DNA of 64,000 bases from JAJDXW01 sp965214795 (GTDB lineage Bacteria; Pseudomonadota; Gammaproteobacteria; HK1). The position numbers and the translations under genes are program-made. The DNA is taken from positions 2,232,001 to 2,296,000 of the forward strand of contig OZ243976.1 of assembly GCA_965214795.1 (NCBI GenBank), read 5' to 3'. Below the pieces are notes generated by a model. That model saw only the letters and a program-made list of their open reading frames with translations. It did no database searches and was not told where the DNA came from. Of this stretch, positions 46,400 to 54,823 are shown piece after piece; the first letter of the stretch is position 1, and each line of letters starts with the position of its first letter.

Positions 46400-47656
46400 A
46401 TGGGCGCAGGCTCGAAGCCCCGGCGGGTGGTGGTGGTCGGGGCGGGAATGGTCGGCGTCTCGACCGCTCTCTGGCTGCAGGAATCCGGGCACGAGGTCAC
46501 CCTGATCGACCGCGGCGCGCCCGGTCGCGGCGCTTCGTACGGCAACGCGGGCATCTTCGCGACCTACGGATGCATTCCGATCAACGCGCCCCGGCGGGTC
46601 GTCGACGCCCCCTCCATGCTCTTCGACCCCCGAAGCCCCCTCTCGATCCAGTGGTCCTACCTTCCCCGGTTCCTCCCCTGGGCGCTTCGATTCCTTTCCG
46701 CCTGCCGGCCGGGCCGGGTCCGCGCGACGGTGCGGGCGCTCGCCGAGATCCTCGCGCGGGCGGAGGAGGGCTTTCGTCCGCTCGCGCGCCGCGCCGGCAT
46801 CGAGTCGCTGCTCGGCCCCGCCGGCGCGCTCTACGTCTACGAATCGGAGGAGAGCTGGCGGCGCGACCGCCGCAACCGCGAGCTGAGGCGGGCCCACGGG
46901 GTGGACTTTCGAGAGCTCGATGCGAGCGAGGTCCGCGAGCTGGAGCCCGCCCTCGCCCATGTCGTGCATCGCGGCGTCCACCTGGAGGACGTCTTCCATC
47001 TCCGCAATCCCCATATGGTCGTGGACCGGCTCGCCCGAGCGTTCGTGCAGTGGGGCGGGCGCCTGCATCACGCCGAGGTGAGGTCGATCGGAAGCGGTTT
47101 GCCCGGGCTGCTCGAAGTGGTGAGCGCGGGCGAACGCATCGCTGCGGACCGGGTGGTGATCGCGGCCGGCTCGTGGTCGAAGCGTCTTCTCGGGCGGCTC
47201 GCGGAGCATATCCCCCTTGATACCGAGCGGGGATACCACGTCATGTTTCCGGAGGCGGCGTCCCTGCTGAGCCGGCCGGTGGCCCCCGTCGATGGCGGGT
47301 TTTTCATGACCCCGATGGAAGAGGGGCTGCGCGCGGCCGGCACGGTGGAGTTCGCGGGGCTCGACACTCCGCCCCGCCCGGCCCGGATCGAAGCCCTCGC
47401 CGCCGCCGCCCGGCGCCTCCTCCCCGATCTCGGCGAGCCGGCCGAGAGCTGGCTCGGCTTCCGGCCGACCCTGCCGGATTCCCTGCCCGCCATCGGCCCG
47501 CTCCCGTCCGACCCCCGCATCCTGTGCGCGTTCGGGCACCAGCATCTCGGGATGACCTTGGGTGGTATCACCGGCAAGCTCATCGCCGAGCTGGTGGACG
47601 GCACCGGGCCCCCGAGCGTGGATCTGGCCCCCTTCCGCCCCGATCGCTTCGCCTGA
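46400..47656 (+). CDS. FAD-dependent D-amino acid oxidoreductase (DadA/DAO family)
   Basis: 418 residues. The dinucleotide fold VVVVGAGMVGVSTALWLQESGHEVTLID opens the protein (GxGxxG; part shown), RGASYGNAGIFATYGCIPI is the DadA-type flavin region, and the C-terminal ILCAFGHQHLGMTLGGITGKLIAELV binds FAD. Oxidatively deaminates a D-amino acid or secondary amine. ATG 46400 follows GAGGAGG. Divergent from the threonine aldolase gene across 140 bases. Confidence 0.9.
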   Translation: MGAGSKPRRVVVVGAGMVGVSTALWLQESGHEVTLIDRGAPGRGASYGNAGIFATYGCIPINAPRRVVDAPSMLFDPRSPLSIQWSYLPRFLPWALRFLSACRPGRVRATVRALAEILARAEEGFRPLARRAGIESLLGPAGALYVYESEESWRRDRRNRELRRAHGVDFRELDASEVRELEPALAHVVHRGVHLEDVFHLRNPHMVVDRLARAFVQWGGRLHHAEVRSIGSGLPGLLEVVSAGERIAADRVVIAAGSWSKRLLGRLAEHIPLDTERGYHVMFPEAASLLSRPVAPVDGGFFMTPMEEGLRAAGTVEFAGLDTPPRPARIEALAAAARRLLPDLGEPAESWLGFRPTLPDSLPAIGPLPSDPRILCAFGHQHLGMTLGGITGKLIAELVDGTGPPSVDLAPFRPDRFA

Positions 47657-47858
47657 CCCTTCGCGAGATCCGACCTCCGGCGAGCCGTCCGCGCACGGGT
47701 ACCGCGCTCGGGCTGGACCGTGTGCTTGCGGACCGCCGGCACCCGCTGCCGGCAAGGCTCTGCCGGCCCGCTGGCCCGCCGGCCCGCCGGACAGGCGAAG
47801 CCGATCCGATCCGAGCCGGGAAACGGGAACCGTCCGGGTGGCCCCGGGCGACCCCGCG

Positions 47859-49607
47859 CTACCCCGCGACGCGCTGCAGGCGGTTCGCGGCGCTCGTCAC
47901 CGCCTTGAGCGAAGCCATGACGATGTTGGGGTCCATCCCCACCCCGTACAGGCAGCCGCCGTCCGGCCTCGCGACCTCGAGGTACGCGACGGCGGTCGCG
48001 TTCGCGCCGTGTCCGGTCGCGTGCTCCTTGTAGTCGAGCACGTTCACCTCCACCCCGAGATCCCGGGCGAGCGCGCTCGTGTAGGCGTCAATGGGGCCGT
48101 TGCCGTGGCCGGTCACGATGCGGGTCTCGCCGTCCACGAGAAGCGTCCCGGTCACCACCACCCGGTCCGAGGCGTGGGTGTCGGGTGCCATGCGGTGCTC
48201 CACGAGATCGAAACGCCCGTTGCAGCCGAGGTACTCCTGCTCGAAGAGGTCCCAGATCTCCCGCGAGGAGATCTCGAGCCCGCTCTCGTCCGTGATCGAC
48301 TGCACGATCCGGCTGAACTCGATCTGGAGAGGGCGCGGCAGGTCGAGATGGAACTCCTCCTGCATGATGTAGGCGACCCCGCCTTTGCCCGACTGGCTGT
48401 TGATGCGGATGACCGCCTCGTACGTGCGCCCGATGTCGCTCGGGTCGATGGGAAGGTAGGGCACCTCCCAGACCGGCGAGTTGGAGACGCTGTTGGCGGA
48501 CATGCCCTTCTTGATCGCGTCCTGGTGCGAGCCGGAGAACGCGGTATGGACGAGCTCGCCCGCGTAGGGGTGACGGGGGTGGATGGGGAGCTGGTTGCAG
48601 TGCTCCGCCACTCCCCGCAGATGGTCGATGTCGGAGAGGTCGAGCTCCGGGTCCACCCCCTGGGTGAACATGTTGAGCGCGAGGGTCACGACGTCCACGT
48701 TGCCGGTGCGCTCGCCGTTTCCGAACAGGGTCCCTTCGATCCGCTCCGCCCCCGCCATGAACGCGAGCTCAGCGGCCGCGACCCCGGTGCCCCGGTCATT
48801 GTGCGGATGAAGGCTCAGGATGATGCTGTCCCGGTTGCGGATGTTGCGGCCGAACCACTCGATCTGATCGGCGTAGATGTTGGGGGTCGCCATCTCCACG
48901 GTGGCCGGAAGGTTGATGATCATCCTCTTCGCCGGGGTCGGCGCGTAGACGTCCATCACCGCCTCGCAGATCTCGACCGCGTAGTCGAGCTCCGTGCCGG
49001 TGAAGCTCTCGGGGGAGTACTGGTAGATCCAGTCCGTCTCCGGGCGGGCCTCGGCCAGCTCCCGGACGAGCTTCGCGCCGTTCACCGCGATCTCGGTGAT
49101 CCCCGCCCGGTCGAGCCCGAAGACCACCCGCCGTTGCAGGGTCGAGGTCGAGTTGTAGAGGTGGACGATGGCCCGCTTGGCCCCGGCGAGGCTCTCGAAG
49201 GTGCGGGTGATGAGCTCGGGGCGGGACTGGGTGAGGGCCTGGACGGTCACGTCTTCCGGGATCGCATCGTTCTCGATGAGGTAGCGGCAGAAGTCGAAAT
49301 CGGTCTCGGAGGCGGAGGGGAAGCCGACCTCGATCTCCTTGAAGCCCATCTTCACGAGGGTCTCGAACATGCGCTTCTTGCGCTCGTGGTCCATCGGGTT
49401 GATGAGGGCCTGGTTGCCGTCGCGAAGATCGACGCTGCACCAGATCGGTGCGTGGGTGATGATCCGCCCCGGCCACTTGCGGTCCGGCAGATCGATGGGC
49501 GCGAAGGTTCGGTACTTTTCGATGGGCATCCGGCCGTGATTCTGCGGGGCCGGCCAGGCGGCCGGACCGGAAGTCTCGCGGGCCGGGGCCGGTGTCGATT
49601 CGCTCAT
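47859..49607 (-). CDS. leuA: 2-isopropylmalate synthase (LeuA type 2)
   Basis: First enzyme of leucine synthesis, condensing acetyl-CoA and 2-oxoisovalerate. 582 residues from ATG 49607 with GGAGGAACGAG upstream. PIWCSVDLRDGNQALINPMDHERK contains the catalytic metal site (part shown), LSLHPHNDRGTGVAA the HxH ligands, and FGNGERTGNVDVVTLALN the substrate region. The last 140 residues form the LeuA regulatory domain (TGHGNGPIDAYTSAL), the site of leucine feedback. Preceded by a leucine attenuator. Confidence 0.95.
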   Translation of the reverse strand: MSESTPAPARETSGPAAWPAPQNHGRMPIEKYRTFAPIDLPDRKWPGRIITHAPIWCSVDLRDGNQALINPMDHERKKRMFETLVKMGFKEIEVGFPSASETDFDFCRYLIENDAIPEDVTVQALTQSRPELITRTFESLAGAKRAIVHLYNSTSTLQRRVVFGLDRAGITEIAVNGAKLVRELAEARPETDWIYQYSPESFTGTELDYAVEICEAVMDVYAPTPAKRMIINLPATVEMATPNIYADQIEWFGRNIRNRDSIILSLHPHNDRGTGVAAAELAFMAGAERIEGTLFGNGERTGNVDVVTLALNMFTQGVDPELDLSDIDHLRGVAEHCNQLPIHPRHPYAGELVHTAFSGSHQDAIKKGMSANSVSNSPVWEVPYLPIDPSDIGRTYEAVIRINSQSGKGGVAYIMQEEFHLDLPRPLQIEFSRIVQSITDESGLEISSREIWDLFEQEYLGCNGRFDLVEHRMAPDTHASDRVVVTGTLLVDGETRIVTGHGNGPIDAYTSALARDLGVEVNVLDYKEHATGHGANATAVAYLEVARPDGGCLYGVGMDPNIVMASLKAVTSAANRLQRVAG

Positions 49608-49623
49608 GGTCTCGTTCCTCCGG

Positions 49624-49661
49624 AAAAGAAAAAGCCCGCCCTCGTTTCCGGGGGCGGGCTT
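49624..49661 (-). terminator. attenuator terminator of leuA
   Basis: On the transcript strand: AAGCCCGCCC, an ACGA-containing loop, GGGCGGGCTT and then TTTCTTTT. An ideal Rho-independent terminator placed before the leuA ribosome site and after the leucine-rich leader ORF. Confidence 0.88.
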
Positions 49662-49685
49662 CGTCACGGTTCGCTCAGCGCAGCA

Positions 49686-49748
49686 CTACGTTCCGGCCGA
49701 CCCCCTCCAGGTTCCGGTAAGAGCGAGGAGCGCGAGCAGTGCATCCAT
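49686..49748 (-). CDS. leuL: leuA leader peptide (20 aa), attenuation
   Basis: ATG 49748 to TAG 49686 encodes MDALLALLALTGTWRGSAGT: five leucines within the first ten residues, read from CTG, CTC, CTC, CTC and CTT. An in-frame ATG at 49757 would add three residues. It is followed by the terminator at 49624-49661 and leuA, the standard arrangement by which ribosome stalling at leucine codons prevents termination. Confidence 0.8.
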   Translation of the reverse strand: MDALLALLALTGTWRGSAGT

Positions 49749-49993
49749 GGCGCGCATGCTAGGCCCGCCGCCCCGCCGCGTCAACCATCACCTCCACCGC
49801 AGCCAGGACTATCCCACGCGGGCCGGTCATCCGCACCGGGCCGGCAGGATCGCCCGCCCTCATTCGTGCCCTCGGGGGGTCCTGCGGGCCGCGTGGAGGC
49901 AGCCGATCGGCCCGGTCGCGCGCGCCGAGCCCCATCCCGGCCCTCGTTTCCATCCGGAACCGTAGCGTGGGATGACCCTGCCACCGCGGCCAA

Positions 49994-50198
49994 GGCCGTT
50001 TCACGTTGCCCGCCCAGCGGACCGCGGACCGAATCGCGGATCGGAGCCGCTCGGCGCAATCCGAGCCTTCCGGCCCGGAAGCGTGCGTGCGGGGGGTGGG
50101 GGGTGTCGGATCCCGCCGAGCGGATCCGACCCACGCTCCGCAACGTGCGGGCGACCGGAGCATTGCGGTCCTTCCCGACACCGTGGCGTGAAATGGCC
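49994..50198. repeat. dispersed inverted-repeat element, copy C
   Basis: Starts GGCCGTTTCACG and ends CGTGAAATGGCC, near-perfect inverted ends, 205 bases apart. Interior words GCAATCCGAGCCTTCCGGCC, GACCCACGCTCCGCAACGTG and CCGGAGCATTGCGGTCCTTC are shared with copies D and E. A further right-end-like fragment (CGTGGGATGACCCTGCCACC) abuts its left side near 49966, and CCCTGCCACCGCG occurs on both sides. No coding sequence. The stretch 49749-49993 holds nothing else recognised. Confidence 0.65.
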
Positions 50199-50223
50199 CT
50201 GCCACCGCGAGGGCCGCGGCCGG

Positions 50224-51396
50224 TCAGTGCGGCGGCAGGAGCTCGCGGGCGAGCTCCACCCAATAGGTGGCGCCGATCGGGAGGATCTCGTCGTTGAAGT
50301 CGTAATGGGGGTTGTGGACCATGCAGCCCCCGTGCTCGCCCGCGCCGTTTCCGATCATGACGTAGTTGCCGGGGCGCTTCAGCAGCATGAAGGCGAAGTC
50401 CTCCGAGCCCATGATGCGGCCCGCCTCCGCGTTGACGTTCTCCGCTCCCACCACCTTGGCCGCCGCCCGGGCCGCGATCCCGGTCTCCTCTTCGCTGTTG
50501 ACGAGCGGAGGGTAGTTCTTCTCGTAGACCGCCTCGGCGGAAATGCCGCGCGCGGCGCAGATCCCGCTGACGATCCGGTCGAGACCGGCCGCGAACTGGT
50601 CGCGCACCGATTGGGCGAACGAACGCACCGTGCCCGCGAACTCGACCGAGTCCGGAATGACGTTGATCGCGTCGCCGCCCCGGATGCGCCCGACCGTGAA
50701 CGTGGCCGCGTTCTGGGCGTTGATCTCCTGGGCGACGAAGTCGTTGAGGGCCTCGATGATCGCGCACGCGGCGTTGACCGGGCTTCGCGCAAGGTGGGGC
50801 ATCGCGCCGTGGCCGCCCACCCCGTTCACGGTGACCCGCACCGTGTCGGAGCTCGCGAGGAACGGCCCCGGGCGGGTGATGAACTTCCCGACCGGCACGG
50901 TGGGGAAGTTGTGCATCCCCCAGACCGAATCCACCGGGAACTCGTCGAACAGGCCGTCCCGGATCATCGCGTCGGCCCCGCCCGCGCCTTCTTCCGCAGG
51001 CTGGAAGATGAAGTGGATGGTGCCGTCGAAGCCCTGGTGCTCGGCGAGGTGGCGCGCCGCGCCGAGGAGCATCGTCGTGTGCCCGTCGTGCCCGCAGCCG
51101 TGCATCCGGCCGGGATGCCGCGAGGCGTGCTCGAAGGTGTTGAGCTCGTCCATCGCAAGGGCGTCCATGTCCGCACGAAGCCCGATCGCCCGGTTGCCCT
51201 GCCCGCACCTCAGGGTCCCGACCACCCCCGTTTCCCCGAGGCCGCGCCGGATCGGGATGCCCCAGGCGGCGAGAAGCTCCGCGACCGCGTTCGCGGTTCG
51301 GTGCTCCTCGTAGGCAAGCTCGGGGTGGCGGTGGAGGTCGCGGCGGATCCCGGTCAGCTCGTCGTGGTGGGCGACGATGTCGTCGATGAGGTTCAT
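50224..51396 (-). CDS. M20 family amidohydrolase (hippurate hydrolase-like)
   Basis: 390 residues. RRDLHRHPELAYEEHRTA, GLRADMDALAM, RMHGCGHDGHTTMLLGAARHL, FIFQPAEEGAGGADAMI and the C-terminal GSEDFAFML supply the dinuclear metal ligands of M20D amidohydrolases. Hydrolyses N-acyl amino acids or similar amides in the cytosol. Flanked by element copy C downstream and the VWA gene upstream. Confidence 0.93.
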   Translation of the reverse strand: MNLIDDIVAHHDELTGIRRDLHRHPELAYEEHRTANAVAELLAAWGIPIRRGLGETGVVGTLRCGQGNRAIGLRADMDALAMDELNTFEHASRHPGRMHGCGHDGHTTMLLGAARHLAEHQGFDGTIHFIFQPAEEGAGGADAMIRDGLFDEFPVDSVWGMHNFPTVPVGKFITRPGPFLASSDTVRVTVNGVGGHGAMPHLARSPVNAACAIIEALNDFVAQEINAQNAATFTVGRIRGGDAINVIPDSVEFAGTVRSFAQSVRDQFAAGLDRIVSGICAARGISAEAVYEKNYPPLVNSEEETGIAARAAAKVVGAENVNAEAGRIMGSEDFAFMLLKRPGNYVMIGNGAGEHGGCMVHNPHYDFNDEILPIGATYWVELARELLPPH

Positions 51397-51586
51397 GCGT
51401 TGGCTCCTCTGGCTTGGCGCGTCCCGATGCAGGCGATGCGGGACGTCCTTTCGTCACCTGAAGGGACGGCGCGACGACCTGTCTCGCCGGAGCTCGCTCC
51501 ACTCGCGAGCTCCACTCCTGGGTTCCACTCCCGGACGCGGCAGTGGGCGGCGGCGCGGGCGAGTCGGCCACGGAGCGGGGCGGGGA

Positions 51587-52777
51587 TCAGTCCGGGCGGC
51601 GGTGGCGGAGCTCCCGCATCCCCTTCTCGAGCCCCTCCACGGTGAGCGGGTACATGCGGCTCCCCATGATCTCGCGGGTCATCTCGATCGACCGGGTGTA
51701 GCCCCAGATGTTCTCCGGCTTCGGGTTGAGCCAGATCGCATAGGGCCAGGCGTCGAGCACGCGGCCCATCCACACCGCCCCCGCCTCCTCGTTCCAGTGC
51801 TCGACGCTCCCCCCCGGATAGGCGATCTCGTAGGGACTCATGCTCGCGTCGCCGACGAAGATCACCTTGTGCTCCGCGTCGTACTTGTGGAGGACGTCCA
51901 TCGTCGGGATGCGCACCGAGTGGCGGCGCCGGTTGTCCTTCCACACCGTCTCGTAGACGAAGTTGTGGAAGTAGAAGTACTCGAGGTGCTTGAACTCCCC
52001 GCGCGCGGCGGAGAAGAGCTCCTCGCACACCTTGACGTGGTCGTCCATGGAGCCGCCGACGTCGAGGAACAGCAGCACCTTCACCGCGTTGTGCCGCTCC
52101 GGAACCATGCGGATGTCGAGGAGCCCGCCGTTGCGGGCCGTCGAACGGACGGTGTCGTCGAGGTCGAGCTCCTCCGCCGCTCCCTCGCGCGCGAAGCGCC
52201 GGAGCTTCCGGAGGGCGACCTTCATGTTCCGGGTGCCGAGCTCCACGGTGTCGTCGAAGTTCCTGAACTCCCGCCGGTCCCAGACCTTGACGGCGCGCCG
52301 GTGGCGCGACTCGTGCTGCCCGATGCGCACCCCCTCGGGGTTGTAGCCATAGGCCCCGAACGGTGATTTCCCGGCCGTCCCGATCCACTTGTTGCCGCCC
52401 TGGTGGCGCCCCTTCTGTTCCTGGAGGCGCTTCCGGAGCTCCTCCATCAACTTCTCGAAGCCGCCCATCGCCTCGATGAGCGCCTTCTCTTCCTCGCTGA
52501 GCCGGAGCTCTGCCTGCCGACGGAGCCACTCTTCCGGGATCTCGCCGTGCAGCGCGTCGAAGAGCTCTTCCATTCCCTTGAAGTACGTCCCGAAGCACTG
52601 GTCGAAGCGGTCGAAGTGCCGTTCGTCCTTCACGAGCGCCGCCCGCGAGAGGTAGTAGAAGTCGTCCACGCTCAACATGGCGACCCGGCGTTCGAGGGCT
52701 TCGAGCAGGGTCAGGTACTCGGTGATCGCGACCGGTACGTGGTACCGGCGAAGGCCGAAGAAGAAGTCGACGAGCAT
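51587..52777 (-). CDS. VWA domain protein, CoxE-like partner of MoxR ATPase
   Basis: 396 residues. MLVDFFFGLRRYHVPVAITEYLTLLEAL at the N-terminus (part shown) and a C-terminal von Willebrand A domain with the MIDAS LLFLDVGGSMDDHVKV, VIFVGDASMSPYEI and WLNPKPENIWGYTRSI. MoxR/VWA pairs act as chaperone machines for metal-cofactor insertion or protein assembly. Its start lies 22 bases after the MoxR gene on the same strand. Confidence 0.88.
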   Translation of the reverse strand: MLVDFFFGLRRYHVPVAITEYLTLLEALERRVAMLSVDDFYYLSRAALVKDERHFDRFDQCFGTYFKGMEELFDALHGEIPEEWLRRQAELRLSEEEKALIEAMGGFEKLMEELRKRLQEQKGRHQGGNKWIGTAGKSPFGAYGYNPEGVRIGQHESRHRRAVKVWDRREFRNFDDTVELGTRNMKVALRKLRRFAREGAAEELDLDDTVRSTARNGGLLDIRMVPERHNAVKVLLFLDVGGSMDDHVKVCEELFSAARGEFKHLEYFYFHNFVYETVWKDNRRRHSVRIPTMDVLHKYDAEHKVIFVGDASMSPYEIAYPGGSVEHWNEEAGAVWMGRVLDAWPYAIWLNPKPENIWGYTRSIEMTREIMGSRMYPLTVEGLEKGMRELRHRRPD

Positions 52778-52799
52778 CGGAAGGCTTCAGAAGCCGCAA

Positions 52800-53654
52800 T
52801 CAGCCGGCATTGCGGCGGTGGAGAAAGGCGAGCCGCTCGAAGAGGTGCACGTCCTGCTCGTTCTTGAGAAGCGCCCCGTAGAGGGGTGGGATGGCTTCGC
52901 GGACGTCCTGGCTGCGCAGCGTCTCGGGCGGGATGTCCTCCGCGACGAGCAGCTTGATCCAGTCCAGCAGCTCCGAGGTGGAGGGCTTCTTCTTGAGCCC
53001 CGGTACCTCGCGCATCTCGAAGAAGGTCTCGAGCGATTCCCGCAGGAGGTCCTGCTTCAGATCCGGGAAGTGGACCCCGACGATGCGGGTCATCGTCTCC
53101 TTGTCCGGGAACCGGATGTAGTGGAAGAAGCAGCGGCGCAGGAACGCGTCCGGCAACTCCTTCTCGTTGTTGCTGGTGATGATGATGATGGGCCGGTGGA
53201 GCGCGTTGATCGTCTCCTTCGTCTCGTAGACGTAGAACTCCATGCGGTCGAGCTCCTGGAGGAGATCGTTCGGAAACTCGATGTCCGCCTTGTCGATCTC
53301 GTCGATGAGAAGGACCGGGCGCCGCTCGGAGGCGAATGCCTCCCAGAGCTTTCCCTGCACGATGTAGTTGTGGATGTCGTGAACCCGGTCGTCGCCGAGC
53401 TGCGAGTCGCGCAGGCGCGCCACCGCATCGTACTCGTAGAGCCCCTGGCTCGCCTTGGTGATCGACTTGATGTGCCACTGGATGAGGGGGGCGCCGATCG
53501 CGCGCGCCACTTCCTCGGCGAGCATGGTCTTGCCCGTGCCGGGCTCTCCCTTGATGAGCAACGGCCGTTCGAGGGTGATGGCGGCGTTCACCGCGAGCAT
53601 CAGGTCCTCGGTGGCGACGTAGGTGTCGGTACCTTCGAATCTTCCCCGCGGCAT
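52800..53654 (-). CDS. MoxR-family AAA+ ATPase
   Basis: 284 residues. Walker A LLIKGEPGTGKTMLAEEVAR, Walker B PVLLIDEIDKAD, sensor region IIIITSNNEKELPDAFLRRC with an Arg finger, as in MoxR/CbbQ-like ATPases. Works with the VWA protein encoded downstream, probably to remodel or activate a client enzyme. ATG 53654 gives MPRGRFEGTDTYVATEDLML, the usual start. Confidence 0.92.
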   Translation of the reverse strand: MPRGRFEGTDTYVATEDLMLAVNAAITLERPLLIKGEPGTGKTMLAEEVARAIGAPLIQWHIKSITKASQGLYEYDAVARLRDSQLGDDRVHDIHNYIVQGKLWEAFASERRPVLLIDEIDKADIEFPNDLLQELDRMEFYVYETKETINALHRPIIIITSNNEKELPDAFLRRCFFHYIRFPDKETMTRIVGVHFPDLKQDLLRESLETFFEMREVPGLKKKPSTSELLDWIKLLVAEDIPPETLRSQDVREAIPPLYGALLKNEQDVHLFERLAFLHRRNAG

Positions 53655-53750
53655 CGGGCGGTTTTCTCCGTGGGTGGGTGGGCCGGCGGGCGACAGTGTA
53701 GACGATCGAGGTGGGCGGGCCGGGGCGGCGGGTGGGGTAGAATCCGCGCG

Positions 53751-54749
53751 ATGCACGCCCGAGCGACCATCGGCGGCCGGGAGGCCGCCCCCCTCGCGTC
53801 GGAGGAGTTCGAGATGCCGGCCGAGGCGGTCGAAATCGAGGCTCCCGATCTCGCGCCGTGGCGGGAGGGAAGCGCCGGTGTCGACTACGTCCGCACCCTC
53901 GAGAGCGGCCGGCCGGGCCCCCACGTCATGGTGAGCGCCGTCGTGCACGGCAACGAGCTCTGCGGCGCGATCGTGCTCGACGAGCTGCTGCGGGCGGAGG
54001 TCCGCCCCGCGCACGGCCGGCTCACCCTCGCGTTCATGAACGTCGAGGCCTACGAGCGCTTCGATCCCGAGCACCCCGTCCTCAGCCGCTACGTGGACGA
54101 GGACTTCAACCGCCTTTGGTCAAGCGAGGTGCTGGCGGGCCGGCGCGACAGCGCGGAGCTTCGGCGCGCTCGGGCGCTGAGGCCGATCCTCGACGATGTC
54201 GAGTACCTGCTCGACCTTCATTCCATGCAGTACTCGGCGGCGCCGCTCGCGCTCTGCGGCACCACCCGCAAGGGGAGGGACTTCGCCCGCGCGCTCGGGC
54301 TTTCGGCCCACATCGTGCGCGACGCGGGCCACGCGGCGGGGTCGCGGATGCGGGACTACGCCGCATTCGCGGACGGCGAGAGTCCGCGCGCCGCGTTGCT
54401 CGTCGAGTGCGGTCAGCACTGGAAGCGGGAGACGGTGGAGACGGCGCGAAGGGTCGCGTTCCGGTTCCTCGATCACTTCGGGGTCCGGCTGCCGGCGCCG
54501 CCCCCGCCGCCGGACGGGGCGGCGGCAAAGCTCATCGAGGTCACCCAGCCGGTCACGGTGCGGAGCCACCGGTTCCGCTTCACGCTGCCGTACCGGGGCA
54601 TGGAGGTCATCGAGAAGGCGGGGACGGTCATCGGGTACGACGGCGCCGCCGCGGTTGCCACTCCCTACGACGACTGCGTGCTCATCATGCCCTCGCACCG
54701 GGCGAGCCGCGGCACCACCGCGGTCCGCCTCGGGCGCTTCGTCGGATAG
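53751..54749 (+). CDS. succinylglutamate desuccinylase/aspartoacylase family protein
   Basis: 332-residue zinc deacylase of the M14-like AstE/AspA fold. SAVVHGNELCGA provides His and Glu zinc ligands, VDEDFNRLW the Asn-Arg pair, and LLDLHSMQYSA the third His; ALLVECGQHW holds the catalytic Glu. A C-terminal beta domain (TVRSHRFRFTLPYRGMEVIE) follows. Removes an acyl group from an amino acid-like substrate. Divergent from moxR across 96 bases. Confidence 0.88.
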   Translation: MHARATIGGREAAPLASEEFEMPAEAVEIEAPDLAPWREGSAGVDYVRTLESGRPGPHVMVSAVVHGNELCGAIVLDELLRAEVRPAHGRLTLAFMNVEAYERFDPEHPVLSRYVDEDFNRLWSSEVLAGRRDSAELRRARALRPILDDVEYLLDLHSMQYSAAPLALCGTTRKGRDFARALGLSAHIVRDAGHAAGSRMRDYAAFADGESPRAALLVECGQHWKRETVETARRVAFRFLDHFGVRLPAPPPPPDGAAAKLIEVTQPVTVRSHRFRFTLPYRGMEVIEKAGTVIGYDGAAAVATPYDDCVLIMPSHRASRGTTAVRLGRFVG

Positions 54750-54823
54750 GCGGGGCCGCACGCAAGCCGCTTCCCGTACCGCTTCTGCCGGCATGAGCAC
54801 CCCGCCGCTCCGATTCGGCGGCC

